A stretch of 64,000 nt of DNA from Zanthoxylum bungeanum (GCA_019454045.1 SKCR01025345.1:372001-436000), one strand, 5' to 3'. Counted from the stretch's first letter, positions 34,960 through 45,725 are shown. Notes: generated from the letters alone by a model not told the origin. Program-made: numbers and translations.

Positions 34960-35930
34960 CGGTTTGGTCCCTCCTCGATACCAAATGAGTGAATATCTTC
35001 ATAGACTTCATCAGGTCCAGTCGACGGGAACACTCCCCAATTGGCTCATGATGGAGTCAAGTTCGGTTCATGGACCTTCTTCTGGTCCACACGAGACATA
35101 TAGACTCGGTTTGGTCCCTCATCGATACCAAACAAGTGAATGTCTTCCTAGTCTTCATCGGGTCCAGTCGACGGGAACACTCCCCAATTGGCCCGTGATG
35201 GAGACAAGTTCAGTTCATGGACCTTCTTCTGGTCCAGACGACATGTAGACTCAGTTTGGTCCCTCCTCGATACAAAACAAGTGAATGTCTTCCTGGACTT
35301 CATCGGGTCCAGTCGACGGGAACACTCCCCAATTGACCCATGATGGAGTCAAGTTCAGTTCATGGGCCTTCTTTTGGTCCACACGACATATAGACTTGGT
35401 TTGGTCCCTCTTCGATACCAAACGAGTGAAATGTCTTCCTGGACTTCATCAGGTCTAGTCGATGGGAACACTCCCCAATTGACCCGTGATGGAGTCAAGT
35501 TCAGTTCATAGGCCTTCTTCTGGTCCACACGACATATAGACTTGGTTTGGTCCCTCTTCGATACCAAACGAGTGAAATGTCTTCCTGGACTTCATCAGGT
35601 CCAGTCGATGGGAACACTCCCCAATTGACCCGTGATGGAGTCAAGTTCAGTTCATGGGCCTTCTTCTGGTCCACATGACATATAGACTTGGTTTGGTCCC
35701 TCTTCGATACCAAACGAGTGAAATGTCTTCCTGGACTTCATCAGGTCCAGTTGACGGGAACTCTCCCCAATTGGCTCGTGATGGAGTCAAGTTTAGTTCA
35801 TGTACCTTCTTCTGGTCCAGACGACATGTAGACTCGGTTTGGTCCTTATTCGATACCCAATGAGTTTGAACTCTTGGCCTTCATTAGGTCTAGTCGACGG
35901 ATACACTCCCCGCTTAACTTGTGATGGAGT
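34960..35930 (+). repeat. 146-base tandem repeat array of element A
   Basis: Seven units marked by GGTCCAGTCGACGGGAACAC and variants. GTCCAG starts at 35015, 35162, 35307, 35453, 35599, 35745 and 35888, so spacing is 143-147. Each unit contains TTCTTCTGGTCCA, ACGACATATAGACT and GGTTTGGTCCCTC. Long minus-strand frames here are repeat artefacts. Confidence 0.94.
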
Positions 35931-36133
35931 ATGATCGGGGACAACGCCCAACTCGATCAAACTGGGGACATCCTCCCTAACTCATGACTAGTCAGATTCA
36001 AGACCGTAGCCACATTGTCCATGCGACACTGAAGACGACCGATCGTGGCCCGGTTCGGGTAACAAAGACTTTCCTAGTTTGGTTCAAACGACACGACAAA
36101 CGAATACTCTCCAATCCAATGACTCATTGACTT

Positions 36134-36151
36134 AGAGAGTATGAGACAAAC
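36134..36151 (+). other. Polypurine tract of element A
   Basis: AGAGAGTATGAGACAAAC directly before the 3' LTR. Confidence 0.8.
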
Positions 36152-36811
36152 TGTACGGTTCAAATTTGGTCTAAGGGCAATTTCGACCTTTTGCTTCAGA
36201 CCCCATACTGAACACACCCCAGACTCCCCAACATAAGATCCAGGCCCAAGTTGCTACTTTAAACCCACACACTAAAGGAAGCCCCGAGTTTAGTGTATAT
36301 AGGTCCAAAGACGCTTCACAAGCCCAAACCCAGTGAAATACCATACCCAAACCGTATCCAAGGCTCACCATGTGCCAGCTCACGAAACATCCAGACTCAT
36401 AAATATCTCTCATAACTCGACCGTTTTCAGCCTTCAAACGGACAAATAATCAAAGACAATAAGCGCGCCAGTTACTCAAGTGTCAATATAAGAGGAGAAA
36501 CCTATGAGAAACAGACACCGAAGCTATCCTGCTCACAGCCTAATAGTATTCTCTTCCAAACTCTGAGAACCACCTACCTACCGCCCTCACGGCAGTTCAC
36601 AGAGATCAAGGTAATATCTGACCTTGCTTCTCCTCCTACGGCATTTATTGCCTATTTCCTCCGCTGACTTGGGCGTCGGAGGGCCTACGGCTTCCACCAC
36701 ACCGGTGGGTAGACCGTCCACGCTCACTCTACCTTTATTTTGCAGGATCGCCAGTGCCCCCAACCTACGAAATCTCGATTGTGGATCTCGGGCGAAAAAC
36801 CAACGTCTACA
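36152..36811 (+). repeat. 3' LTR of element A
   Basis: TGTACGG ... GTCTACA, 660 bases, followed by cctcc, which matches the left flank cctct at four of five bases. Confidence 0.93.
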
Positions 36812-37559
36812 CCTCCCCAATCTTTGGGTGGAAAACTGATAATGAAATTTTGATTATAAAAGTGAATTTGGTAATATTTATTTGGATAAATCTATACTTA
36901 ACCCAATCTTTGGGTAGAAAACTAATAATATCACTATATAAAATTGAAGCTTTCGTTCAAGATCTTATTGTGTACAAATTTATGTAAATTCTTATTTAAT
37001 AATTATCTGTAATATCTCATTTTTAATATACTATTATCATTTCAAACCTAACTAATCCGCACCATCTTATTATCACATCTAATGTGTTTATTTGTCTCCA
37101 AATTATTAACACAAACAAATGATGAGTGATAATTATATCACTATTTCCCAATCATTTTACCTAATATTTTGTTTAGTTTCTCGGGTTTTATGAATGTTTT
37201 GATATATTTTTATTTATTTTGCAGATAAAAATAATATTGGGACTTAATGGAATCAACTCGGGGCTAAAACGATGAAATCTGGAGGAAAAAAGGTCCAAAA
37301 CGAAAATTTACTGTACACATCACGAAGTGCAGTCCTAAATTCTAGTTTTGCGCAAGTTTGGTATTGTGGCCATAACTTCTTCATCCAATATCCAATTGCG
37401 CTGATTCAAGTTGCAGATTAAAGAAGACTCATAGATCTACAACTTTGAAGAACAAAATAATTTCGAATTCTGAAGGTTTCATGACCGAATTTGATGAACA
37501 ATCCGAAATTATGTTATGTTTAATTACTAAAGTCATTTTCAAAAATATAAAAATTTGTC

Positions 37560-37700
37560 AAACTTCCACCAAACATGTGAGTGTTTTGTGCCATGTTTGG
37601 TTCCTTGTTTGGTGCCATGTTTGGTGGAGTGTTTAGTGGAGTATTTTGTGGCATGTTTAGTGGTGCAATTGGTAGAGCAATTGGTGGAAGCATTTAGATT
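37560..37700 (+). repeat. TTGGTGGAG/TTGGTGCCATG minisatellite in G LTR
   Basis: Short tandem units of about 12-24 bases such as GTTTGGTGCCATG and TTTAGTGGAGT. The matching block in the 3' LTR is 43270-43420. It creates long spurious open frames. Confidence 0.75.
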
Positions 37701-37703
37701 TTC

Positions 37704-37712
37704 CTATAAATA
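37704..37712 (+). promoter_or_regulatory. TATA box in G LTR
   Basis: CTATAAATA at 37704-37712, repeated in the 3' LTR at 43432-43440. It is placed about one third into the LTR, as for an LTR promoter. Inferred from sequence. Confidence 0.55.
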
Positions 37713-37969
37713 CCAAGCCATTTCATTTGTAATTCTCATGATTTTCTTAGGTTTTTGTAAGGAATTTAAGGATTGCATCTTCTTTGTATTTATTTTCAGT
37801 ATTTAATTTATGCATTTTTATTTTCATTAATAGTAATAGTTTATTTTATTTTATTTACTTTTATGTTTTGTAGTTAATTTTCCGCTGGGGAAGGGTGAAG
37901 CTTTTACTATTTTAGTTTAGATTAGTCTCCCTTAATTATAATATGGAAATTATAATTTAACATAAAAAG

Positions 37970-38160
37970 TTATACCGCCTTAATGGCTGGTTTTATTTAT
38001 TTGACATAATGTGACACCGCCTATATGGTCGGTTTTTATGTGACAAATTATTACCGCCTATATGGCTGGTTTATGGATAAATAATGATATCGTCTTTATG
38101 GTCTGTCAGACTTAATTAAAATCTGACTTAATGAGGATACCGCCTATATGGCTGGTTGGT
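37970..38160 (+). repeat. CCGCCTATATGGCTGGTT repeats in G LTR
   Basis: Five diverged copies of TACCGCCT(A/T)(T/A)ATGG(C/T)(T/C)GGTTT, 40 to 70 bases apart. The block is repeated in the 3' LTR at 43665-43850. Confidence 0.8.
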
Positions 38161-38910
38161 AATATCACTGATAAATTCTATATTATAATAAGGGGGATTT
38201 CTAAATTAGAAATAGTAAAGGTGGATCCCCAACCCCCAGCATTTTATTTTTATTCTAGGGATGTGATGAAACACAATATCCACACACTTAATAATTGATT
38301 TTCTTTTTATGGGTAATTCTTTAGTTTATTTATTGAGTCTTAAGCTTAATGCTTCTTGTTAATTGGTTATTAATAAGATTGATTTGGTAAACTTAAAATG
38401 AACTTGACGAAGGGATTTTAGGTTTCAGCCTTAGATTCAATAGCCAACTATCTTCCTTGAGGATATATAAGCCTTTAATAGATTTCCTTACAGAATAGAC
38501 ATATACCTGTCGGGCGGGGGTAGCCACTTTTGGAACTTGAACTTAATGAATTCAGGTAACTTGGTTAACATAGACATATGATTAATTGGGTTATTTGGAT
38601 ATTTGCATCTGACCATCGACATAGACTTTTTTATATCTTCGTGTTCCAGGTTAGCAAATTGACTTATTACACATGTATAAGAGAATCAATTCATCTTTAG
38701 GATAATATTGTGTGGAATCACAACCCTAGATCTTTTTGTCTTTTATTTATTTTTCTTAGTATTTTCTTTTGTTTATTTTATTTAAGGAAATCCACATTCA
38801 ACCAACCAAAAGCAATCATTCTCTTCTCCTTTAATTATTTAATTGTATCTAATTTTCGTTCTATCTGTAATTTTTATTTCTTCCCTTTATTTTTTTTTCA
38901 GGTGGCTGAC

Positions 38911-40308
38911 ATGGATCTTTATTGGGAGATAGAAAGATTATGAGTTTTACTAGAAGAAGATACACCCCAAATCAAGGAGCAACAGTCCAATTTTCTAAGG
39001 CCTGTTGTCCAGCGTAATTATTACTGGATATCATAACCAAGCAATACTACATTTTCTCAACAGAACGCAATGGGGAGATGTGTGATATGCGATGGTAACC
39101 CCCCGAGCGATCAATGCATATACATGTCAGAGTTGCAGAATTATCGGAATCAATCAAGGTACGAAGAGCCAACATATTTCACAGAACCACATCTTCCATC
39201 TTATCCACCATCTACCTACGATTTTCATCAAGAAACAGAACCATCAGAGGAAGATCAGATGGTTGACATGCTTTAAGATTGGTTCAAGACACAAGATGAA
39301 AAGTTGGATACAATGCTTGAAACATACCATAATCAATTCGAAAGTATTCAGAGACAATCAGCATACATTCAGAGACTGACAGATCAAATCAGACAATTAA
39401 CAGAAAACCAGAGCTATATACCTCAAGAAGCAAATGAAACTGACAAAGCCTTCGAGTACCAAGCATTTCACAATGACACATTGACAGAAGAAGAGGTTGA
39501 GTAGTATCAAGTACCATAGGTATCTGTTCAGGAGCCCAAACCAGCAAAGTCTCTGTTTAATTTTTATTATTTAGATTCTGATGAGGATGAAGAAGCTGAG
39601 CTGTTAGTACCAACTACACCAACAAATGAGGATGTAATTCTGTATCCTCAAAATGAAGATCTTGGAGCATGCATTGCAATGATGTTTGAAGAAGAGCTAC
39701 CCGAACCGTTCATACCAATCACGGAGGATAAAAGCTTGCAGACAGACACATCTTTACATCATCCGGTTGAAGATTTGTGAGCATTCATTACACAAATATT
39801 TGAAGAAGATATACCTGAGCCAGTCACATCAACCTTAGAGGATGAAGACCTAATGTCAGACACATATTTACATCCTCAGGTTGACACTTATGAAGCATAC
39901 ATTTCATAGATGACAGATGAAGAATTGAATGTGGGAATCCTAAAATTCATATGTGAAGAAAAGGTAGAGCAAGAAGCAGAGGAAATGAAGGAGCAAATGT
40001 CTGACCTTATTGAATATCCAGTGCATTCATGGGAAGCATCGCTGTTTTGGGGAGTACAGATCAGAGATATCGCCCAGAAGCTTGACAGAATGGAACTTCC
40101 ATTCAAAGTCAAGCACCATACGAGACCTCATGACTTTCTTTCTTTCTTTTCAGGAACCATTGGAGCGACAAAGCTTAAGAAGGTGGCACAAGCACTAAAT
40201 GAGATAAAATTCTTTTTACCACCTTATCGTTGGAAGAGACCCTTCAAAAGCAACGCTCATGGGATTGTCTTTAATCGGACATCCAAAATGACACTAAAAC
40301 TTCATTGA
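38911..40308 (+). pseudogene. gag-like pseudogene of element G
   Basis: One reading frame from ATG 38911 (MDLYWEIERL) to 40308, broken by several TGA/TAG/TAA codons (38941, 39274, 39502 and others). A degenerate knuckle CVICDGNPPSDQC (C-x2-C-x8-C, with the His replaced) and a helical stretch LETYHNQFESIQRQSAYIQR resemble Athila gag. Acidic low-complexity sequence follows. The C-terminal part, open from 39910 (YPVHSWEASLFWGVQIRDIA, LPFKVKHHTRPHDFL), is a domain I do not recognise. Just before the ATG is a strong pyrimidine tract ending in CAG (38891-38900), like a 3' splice site. Confidence 0.6.
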
Positions 40309-40770
40309 CAGATGGATTTCAGTCACATCTGGCTAAAGACGAAAAATTTAGCGCTAGCATAGAGGCAACCCAGGCAATTTTGTTGTAATTTCTGTTTTCA
40401 TATTTTATGTATACATGTTGTAGAGTTTTTAATTTTGTGTGTTAGTTTTTCAGGGAAAAGCACAAACGGAGCATTTAAGAAGGAATGGTGTTTGGCAATC
40501 ACAGAGACGAGAGCTAATTCATTAGTGATGGCTGAGTAAATAATGGATTCTTGAGACGCATCCTAATGAATTTATACTAAGCGAGTGGCGTATTGAGTAC
40601 ACAATTCTGTTGCCTTAATAATTGCTTTGATTTTCTTTTCTATTTTTATTTCCTTTATTTTCGCCGACAAGATCTAAACTTTTTGACTTTTCACGATTTA
40701 TTTTAACGTTCAACTAATAATTATCATTTGGCAGATACTAGTGCAACTATTACTCACCCATTTTCATGTT
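40309..40770 (+). other. Spacer between gag-like frame and LOG homologue
   Basis: No coding. Splice-acceptor-like pyrimidine-AG sites occur near 40450 (TTAGTTTTTCAG) and 40730 (CATTTGGCAG). Confidence 0.4.
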
Positions 40771-40778
40771 CTATAAAT
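40771..40778 (+). promoter_or_regulatory. TATA-like box upstream of LOG homologue
   Basis: CTATAAAT lies 67 bases before the ATG, which would give a short leader starting near 40803. Chance is possible in AT-rich sequence. Confidence 0.35.
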
Positions 40779-40837
40779 TTAGCTATACATTTCTCTCTTC
40801 GACACATCCAGATATACATCCAAATAAGAGAGAGAAA

Positions 40838-41491
40838 ATGGAAGCAACTTCACAGCAGCGAGTCAAACAAATTTGTATTTTCTGTGGATCCAACTCTGGT
40901 AATAAACCAGAGTTCATTGAGGCTGCAAAGGAATTGGGGAGAGTCATAGCAGAACGAAATATGCACCTAATACATGGCGGTAGCAATCTTGGATTGATGG
41001 GAAGCATTTCAAAAGCCGTTCAGGAGGGTGGCGGTCAAGTTTTGGGAATCATTCCAAAAACTTTGGCGGACGAACACATAATCGGAAAAACAAATGGAGA
41101 TGAACGCATTATCTCAAGGATGTCTGAACAACTCCTTGAAATGGTCAATACTGCTGATGCATTTATTGCTTTACCAGGTGGGCTCAGAACGTTTGAAGAA
41201 ATATTCACAGTGGCATCATGGGCGCACTTGAACATTCATCGGAAGCCCATTGGATTACTCAACCTTGATCATTTTTTTGATTTTCTGTTTGTATTTCTTG
41301 CAGAAACCAAAAGACATGAGTTTGTCACAAAATCAGTACAAGATATTTTCTTGACTGCAACAAAGGTCGAGGAATTAATTGACCAAATCTTAGCCTTTGA
41401 ACCAAAAATCGACCCCATTCTTTCCAAGTTGAACTGGTCAGATAGCGATCGTGGTAAGAAGCGTAAATTGGACATAGATCTTAATCGGTAA
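40838..41491 (+). CDS. LONELY GUY (LOG)-like cytokinin riboside 5'-monophosphate phosphoribohydrolase homologue
   Basis: LOG enzymes release active cytokinin bases from their riboside monophosphates in the cytosol. The 217-residue frame covers the whole family length: KQICIFCGSNSGNK (10-23), GGSNLGLMGSISKAV (47-61), GGGQVLGIIPKTL (64-76), ADAFIALPGG (106-115), NIHRKPIGLLNLD. I chose the ATG at 40838 (AAAATGG context, family-like start) over an in-frame one 24 codons upstream. It has no introns, although plant LOG genes normally have several. Several conserved residues differ: the PGGxGTxxE motif reads PGGLRTFEE (Arg117 for Gly; Glu121 kept), the MxxR motif reads MSEQ (Gln98 for the catalytic Arg), and GGGS reads GGSN. 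Activity is doubtful. It lies between the LTRs of element G, in the place of pol. Confidence 0.85.
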   Translation: MEATSQQRVKQICIFCGSNSGNKPEFIEAAKELGRVIAERNMHLIHGGSNLGLMGSISKAVQEGGGQVLGIIPKTLADEHIIGKTNGDERIISRMSEQLLEMVNTADAFIALPGGLRTFEEIFTVASWAHLNIHRKPIGLLNLDHFFDFLFVFLAETKRHEFVTKSVQDIFLTATKVEELIDQILAFEPKIDPILSKLNWSDSDRGKKRKLDIDLNR

Positions 41492-42026
41492 TTTTTTTCG
41501 TAGAATTTCAGTTAACCAGGTATGATCTTCTAAACTCTTCTTCTACTGTTTAAGACATTGGGGAAAATGTCTCATTTAGGTTTGGGGGAGGGAATAGTTG
41601 ATTAGTATCTTGTTTATTTTGTGATTTTTAGTCCAATTTTTTTGAAAAATACAAAAAAATTGAAAAATTTTACAAAAAATCAAAAAAAAATATTTAGTAT
41701 TTTTGTGTTTTTAATTTGATTAATCAGGTGAAATTGGTGTGAGATAGCTGTGTAAGGAGTTTCCACTCTTGATACGTATCTCAAACCTATTTTCGAAACA
41801 AGTTAATTTTTATTTATTTCCTTTTGAATTATTTAATTTGTGAATTCTCCATAAAATTGACTAAAATGAATCTTCATATGCTCAGTTGGCAGGTATTATC
41901 AACATGCATGGTAACATACAGACATGAGCTGTAATTGAAAAGTTTATAATATTCAGTGCTCTACTTTAATTGGAGGAAGCATCTATAAATAGCAATGAAG
42001 TAATAAAAATATTAAAAAAATACGTC
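41492..42026 (+). other. AT-rich region after LOG homologue
   Basis: No coding region is seen. It contains A-rich tracts around 41640-41700. Confidence 0.45.
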
Positions 42027-42262
42027 TGAGATTCGAGTTATTAAGTCTGTAAGGGTGTTTTATCACCTAGTGCCCTAAAGCCAACTGGTTTGGGAGTCAC
42101 TGGCCCAAAGCTCGTTACATGGATCGAAGATGTTGCCAAAAAAAATATATATATCTGAAGTCTGAGTAATTAAGTCCATATGGGTGTCTTGACACCTAGT
42201 GCCCTAAAGCCAACTGGTTTGGGAGTCACTGGCCCAAAGCTCGCTACATAGATGGAAGATAT
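42027..42262 (+). repeat. Tandem duplication in element G 3' region
   Basis: Two copies about 125 bases apart, each with CCTAGTGCCCTAAAGCCAAC, TGGTTTGGGAGTCACTGGCC and CAAAGCTCG(T/C)TACAT. The block resembles sequence I associate with plant gypsy 3' regions. Confidence 0.8.
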
Positions 42263-42820
42263 TGTATATAAATAAAAAAAAATTAAAAGAGAAAAAAAAT
42301 CAGAAAAATCAGAAAAAAAAAATATTCCATTGCTAAAAAAAGTGTGAATTCTGATAAAATTTTAGGACAAAAATATTACTCTCTTTTCAACTACACTTGT
42401 GATTGTTGTGGGCAAAATGAGTTGATTAATATTTTGTTGGCTGTGTATATGGAGAATGGTAAAAATAATCGAAGAATTTACTTATTCGGTAATTTAAAAA
42501 GAAACAAAACAATTATTGACTTGGATAAGAAGTTTCACCTGTTAAGTCACTAACTTCTTTATTCTCTTGTCTTTTTTCTTTTGTGTTCATTAGTTTTACT
42601 ATCTTTTTACTTTTATCAAACGTTTGTGCGTATCGTTGATGTAAGCCCTCACGAGACTACAACTCGTCCACTAGGGGACACCTAGAGGTTTAAAGGGTTG
42701 TTGCATACGCTAAATGCAACTGTGATCCCTACGAAAGTGGCTTAGTATAATTTTAATTATTTATTATATTATATTTTATTGTTTTTCTCGAGGACTAGCA
42801 AAATGTTAGGTTTTTGGGTG

Positions 42821-44660
42821 TGATGAGTGGTAATTATATCACTATTTCCCAATCATTTTACCTAATATTTTAGTTAGTTTCTCGAATTTTATGAACGTTT
42901 TGATGAATTCTTATTTATTTTACAGATAAAAATAATATTGGGACTTAATGGAATCAACTCTGGGCTAAAACGATGAAATCCGGAAGAAAAAAAGGTCAAA
43001 AACGAAAATTTACTGTACACGTCACGAAGTGCAGTCCTAAATTCTAATTTTGCGCAAGTTTGATATTTTGACCATAAATTTTTCATCCGATATCCAATTG
43101 AGCTGATGCAAGTTGTAGATTAAAGACGACTCAAAGATCTACAACTTCGAAGAACAAAATAATTTCGAATTCTGAAGGTTTCATGACCGAATTAGATGAA
43201 CAATCCAAAATTGTGTTATGTTTAATTACTAAAGTCATTTTCAAAAATATAAAACTTTTTCAAACTTCCACCAAACATGCAAGCATGTTTGGTGGAGTGT
43301 TTTGTGCCATGTTTGGTGCCTTGTTTGATGCCATATTTGGTGGAGTGTTTGTTGGAGTGTTTTGTGGCATGTTTGGTGGAGCAATTGGTGGAGCAATTAG
43401 TGGAGAAATTGGTTGAAGCCTTTAGATTTTCCTATAAATACCAAGCCATTTCATTTGTAATTCTCATGTTTTCCTTAGGTTTTTTTAAGGAATTTAAGGA
43501 TTGCATCTTGTTTATATTTATTTTCAGTATTCAATTTATGTATTTTTATTTTCAGTATAGTAGTAGTTTATTTTACTTCAGGAATGGTGAAGCTTTTATT
43601 ATTTTAGTTTTGATTAATCTCCCTTAATTATAATATGGAAATTATAATTTAACATAAAAGGTTATACCGCTTTAATGGCTGGTTTTATTTATTTCATTAA
43701 TGTGACACCGCCTATATGGCCGATTTTTATGTGACAATGATTACCGCCTATATGGCTGGTTTATGGACAAATAATGATACCGCCTTTATGGTCGGTCGGA
43801 CTTAATTAAAATCTAACTTAATGAGGATACCACATATATAGCTGGTTGGTAATATCACTGATAAATTCTATATTATAATAAGGGAGATTTCTAAATTAGA
43901 AATAGTAATGTGGATCCCCAACCCCCCCAAGCATTTTATTTTTATTCTAGGGAAGTGATGAAACACAATATCCACACACTTAATAATTGATTTTCTTTTT
44001 ATGGGTAATTCTTTAGTTTGTTTATTGAGTCTTAAGCTTAATGCTTCTTGTTAATTGGCCATTAATAAGATTGTTTTGGTAAACTTAAAATGAACTTGAC
44101 GAAAGAGATTTTAGGTTTCAGCCTTAGATTCAATAGCCCACGATCTTCCTTGAGGATAAATAATCCTTTAATAGATTTCCTTACAGGATAGACATATACC
44201 TGTCGGGCGGGGGTAGCCACTTTTGGAACTTGAACTTAATGAATTCAGGTAACTTGGTTAACATAGACATATGATTAATTGGGTTATTTGGGTATTTGTA
44301 TCTGACCATCGACAGAGGGTTTTGCATATCTTCGTGTTCCAGGTTAGCAAACTGACTTATTACACATGTATAAGAGAATCAATTCATCTTTAGGATAATA
44401 TTGTGTGGAATCACAACCCTAGATCTTTGTGTCTTTTATTTATTTTTCTTAGTATTTTCTTTTGTTTATTTTATTTAAGGAAATCCACATTCAACCAACC
44501 AAAAGTAATCATTCTCTTCTCCTTAATTAGATACTTGTAAATAAATAGTATCAATAATTAATAACAACAGTAGGAATGAAGTCCTCGTGGGATCGATATT
44601 TTTATACTACTTGAACGATACGTGCGCTTGCCTTATACGCGTGTGATTATGCACCGATCA
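42821..44660 (+). repeat. 3' LTR of element G
   Basis: 1,840 bases, TGATGAGTGG ... GCACCGATCA, followed by the target copy acaaa. Preceded by a G/T-rich tract instead of a clean polypurine run. A TATA box is at 43432-43440. Confidence 0.9.
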
Positions 44661-45725
44661 ACAAACACAACCTCCCATCTTAATTCAATTATGCCACCAC
44701 CATTTCCTTTTGTTAATCACACCAACTTTGTATTTTAGGAGTGTTTTAGATTGAATCTAAGGAGAGGGTGAGGAGAGTATTTTAGTTGTGAATAAAGAGA
44801 GTTTTGAAGACAATTACAGAGAGATTTGAGAGCATTTTCAGAAGTTTTTAGAGAGAAAAATGAAACTAGTAGAAAGAGAAACAACTAGAGAGAGAAAGTG
44901 CCTAGTTCGACGTCGTCCAATCTCTGTTTCCGATGAGTGACCACGTTTGGAGAATCCTCTCGACGAGACGAATCCAACGACACTAATCTGCTGCAGTGAT
45001 TCCACCAGACGCTCCTCCACGCGCGGCCTCGTCTCCTCCTCCACGCACCACCGCGCCTGTACCTCACCTCCCGGATCAGAATTTTCCCCTCGTCGAGATA
45101 CTCAGTATGGACATTTCGTTTGCCTAAATCTGACCTTCAGTTGTTCAGAAACGAGCCAAAAATGATAGTTATCGTCGTTTGACATAACCACCGTGCTTCA
45201 ACTGTCATCACCACCATCACTGTGATCCTTATGACGTATACTAACCATTGGTTCTGTCGTTATAAAATTTGGAGGTCGTTGGAGTTTGGTATGTGATTGT
45301 TACCGTTTTGGGGTGTAAACGTAAGATTTTTAAAGTCTTGGACTTAATTGCATATTGGCATGATTATGAGTATAAATCTGTAAATTCTATTTTTCAGGGG
45401 TTAATTAGTAATATTTGAGAGTTTTAGGACTATATGGAGATAATAGAAAAGTTTTAAGGTTAAATTGAAAATTTAAAAAGTGTTTGGGTAAATTCATAAA
45501 TTTAGCAAAATTGAGGGACCTGATCATAATTTTATATTTTTCAGATGTCAACGAGGATATAGATATATTGAGGACTTTTGCATAGATTGAGGTAAGTACA
45601 ACGCATGATGATTCCCTTAACATAATTATTTGTTGATTGAGGGTTGGCATGAAAGTGTGTGTGTGTGTGTATATGTGTATGTATATATATAATGATATAA
45701 TTATAGTTATCTATATGTGTAAATA

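Larger units (their letters stand above)
1034..36811 (+). mobile_element. Element A: Tat-like Ty3/gypsy retrotransposon, split by nested elements
   Basis: Two 660-base LTRs (1034-1693 and 36152-36811) face the same way and are flanked by near-identical 5-base duplications, cctct (1029-1033) and cctcc (36812-36816). Removing the nested elements B and C leaves about 10.2 kb. The order is LTR, primer site, gag, protease, reverse transcriptase, RNase H, a second RNase H, integrase, an antisense ORF, a 146-base tandem repeat array, a purine tract and the 3' LTR. The double RNase H, antisense ORF and 3' tandem repeats are known traits of the Tat lineage. All coding parts carry stops and frameshifts, so it cannot move by itself. 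About 30 differences in some 385 aligned LTR bases (counted by eye) make it an old copy. Confidence 0.93.
37120..38828 (+). repeat. 5' LTR of element G, 3' end missing
   Basis: Aligns with 42821 to about 44520. The last ~140 bases present in the 3' LTR (to CCGATCA) are replaced by unrelated T-rich sequence. The repeat (A/T)CCGCCTATATGGCTGGTT occurs about five times at 37970-38160. A TATA box CTATAAATA lies at 37704. Confidence 0.88.
37120..44660 (+). mobile_element. Element G: Athila-like non-autonomous LTR element carrying a LOG gene
   Basis: Matching LTRs at 37120-38828 (truncated) and 42821-44660, ends TGATGAG...CCGATCA, perfect target duplication acaaa (37115-37119, 44661-44665). The interior has a decayed gag-like frame with a modified zinc knuckle, then an intronless LOG homologue, then a repeat-bearing 3' region with CGAGGACTAGCAAAATG before the 3' LTR. 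No protease, RT or integrase is detected. The 5' LTR has lost its last part together with any primer site, so this copy cannot move now. Confidence 0.9.

Noticed and set aside
35355..35713. Repeated minus-strand frames (DQTKSICRVDQKK...)
   Set aside because: Products of the 146-base tandem array of element A.
37555..37806. Cys/Val-rich frame with membrane-like segments
   Set aside because: It is read from the TTGGTGGAG minisatellite in the G LTR and is matched in the other LTR (43277-43627); no gene-like features.
40783..41475. Minus-strand frames across the LOG region
   Set aside because: Shadows of the LOG frame; only the plus-strand product matches a family from end to end.
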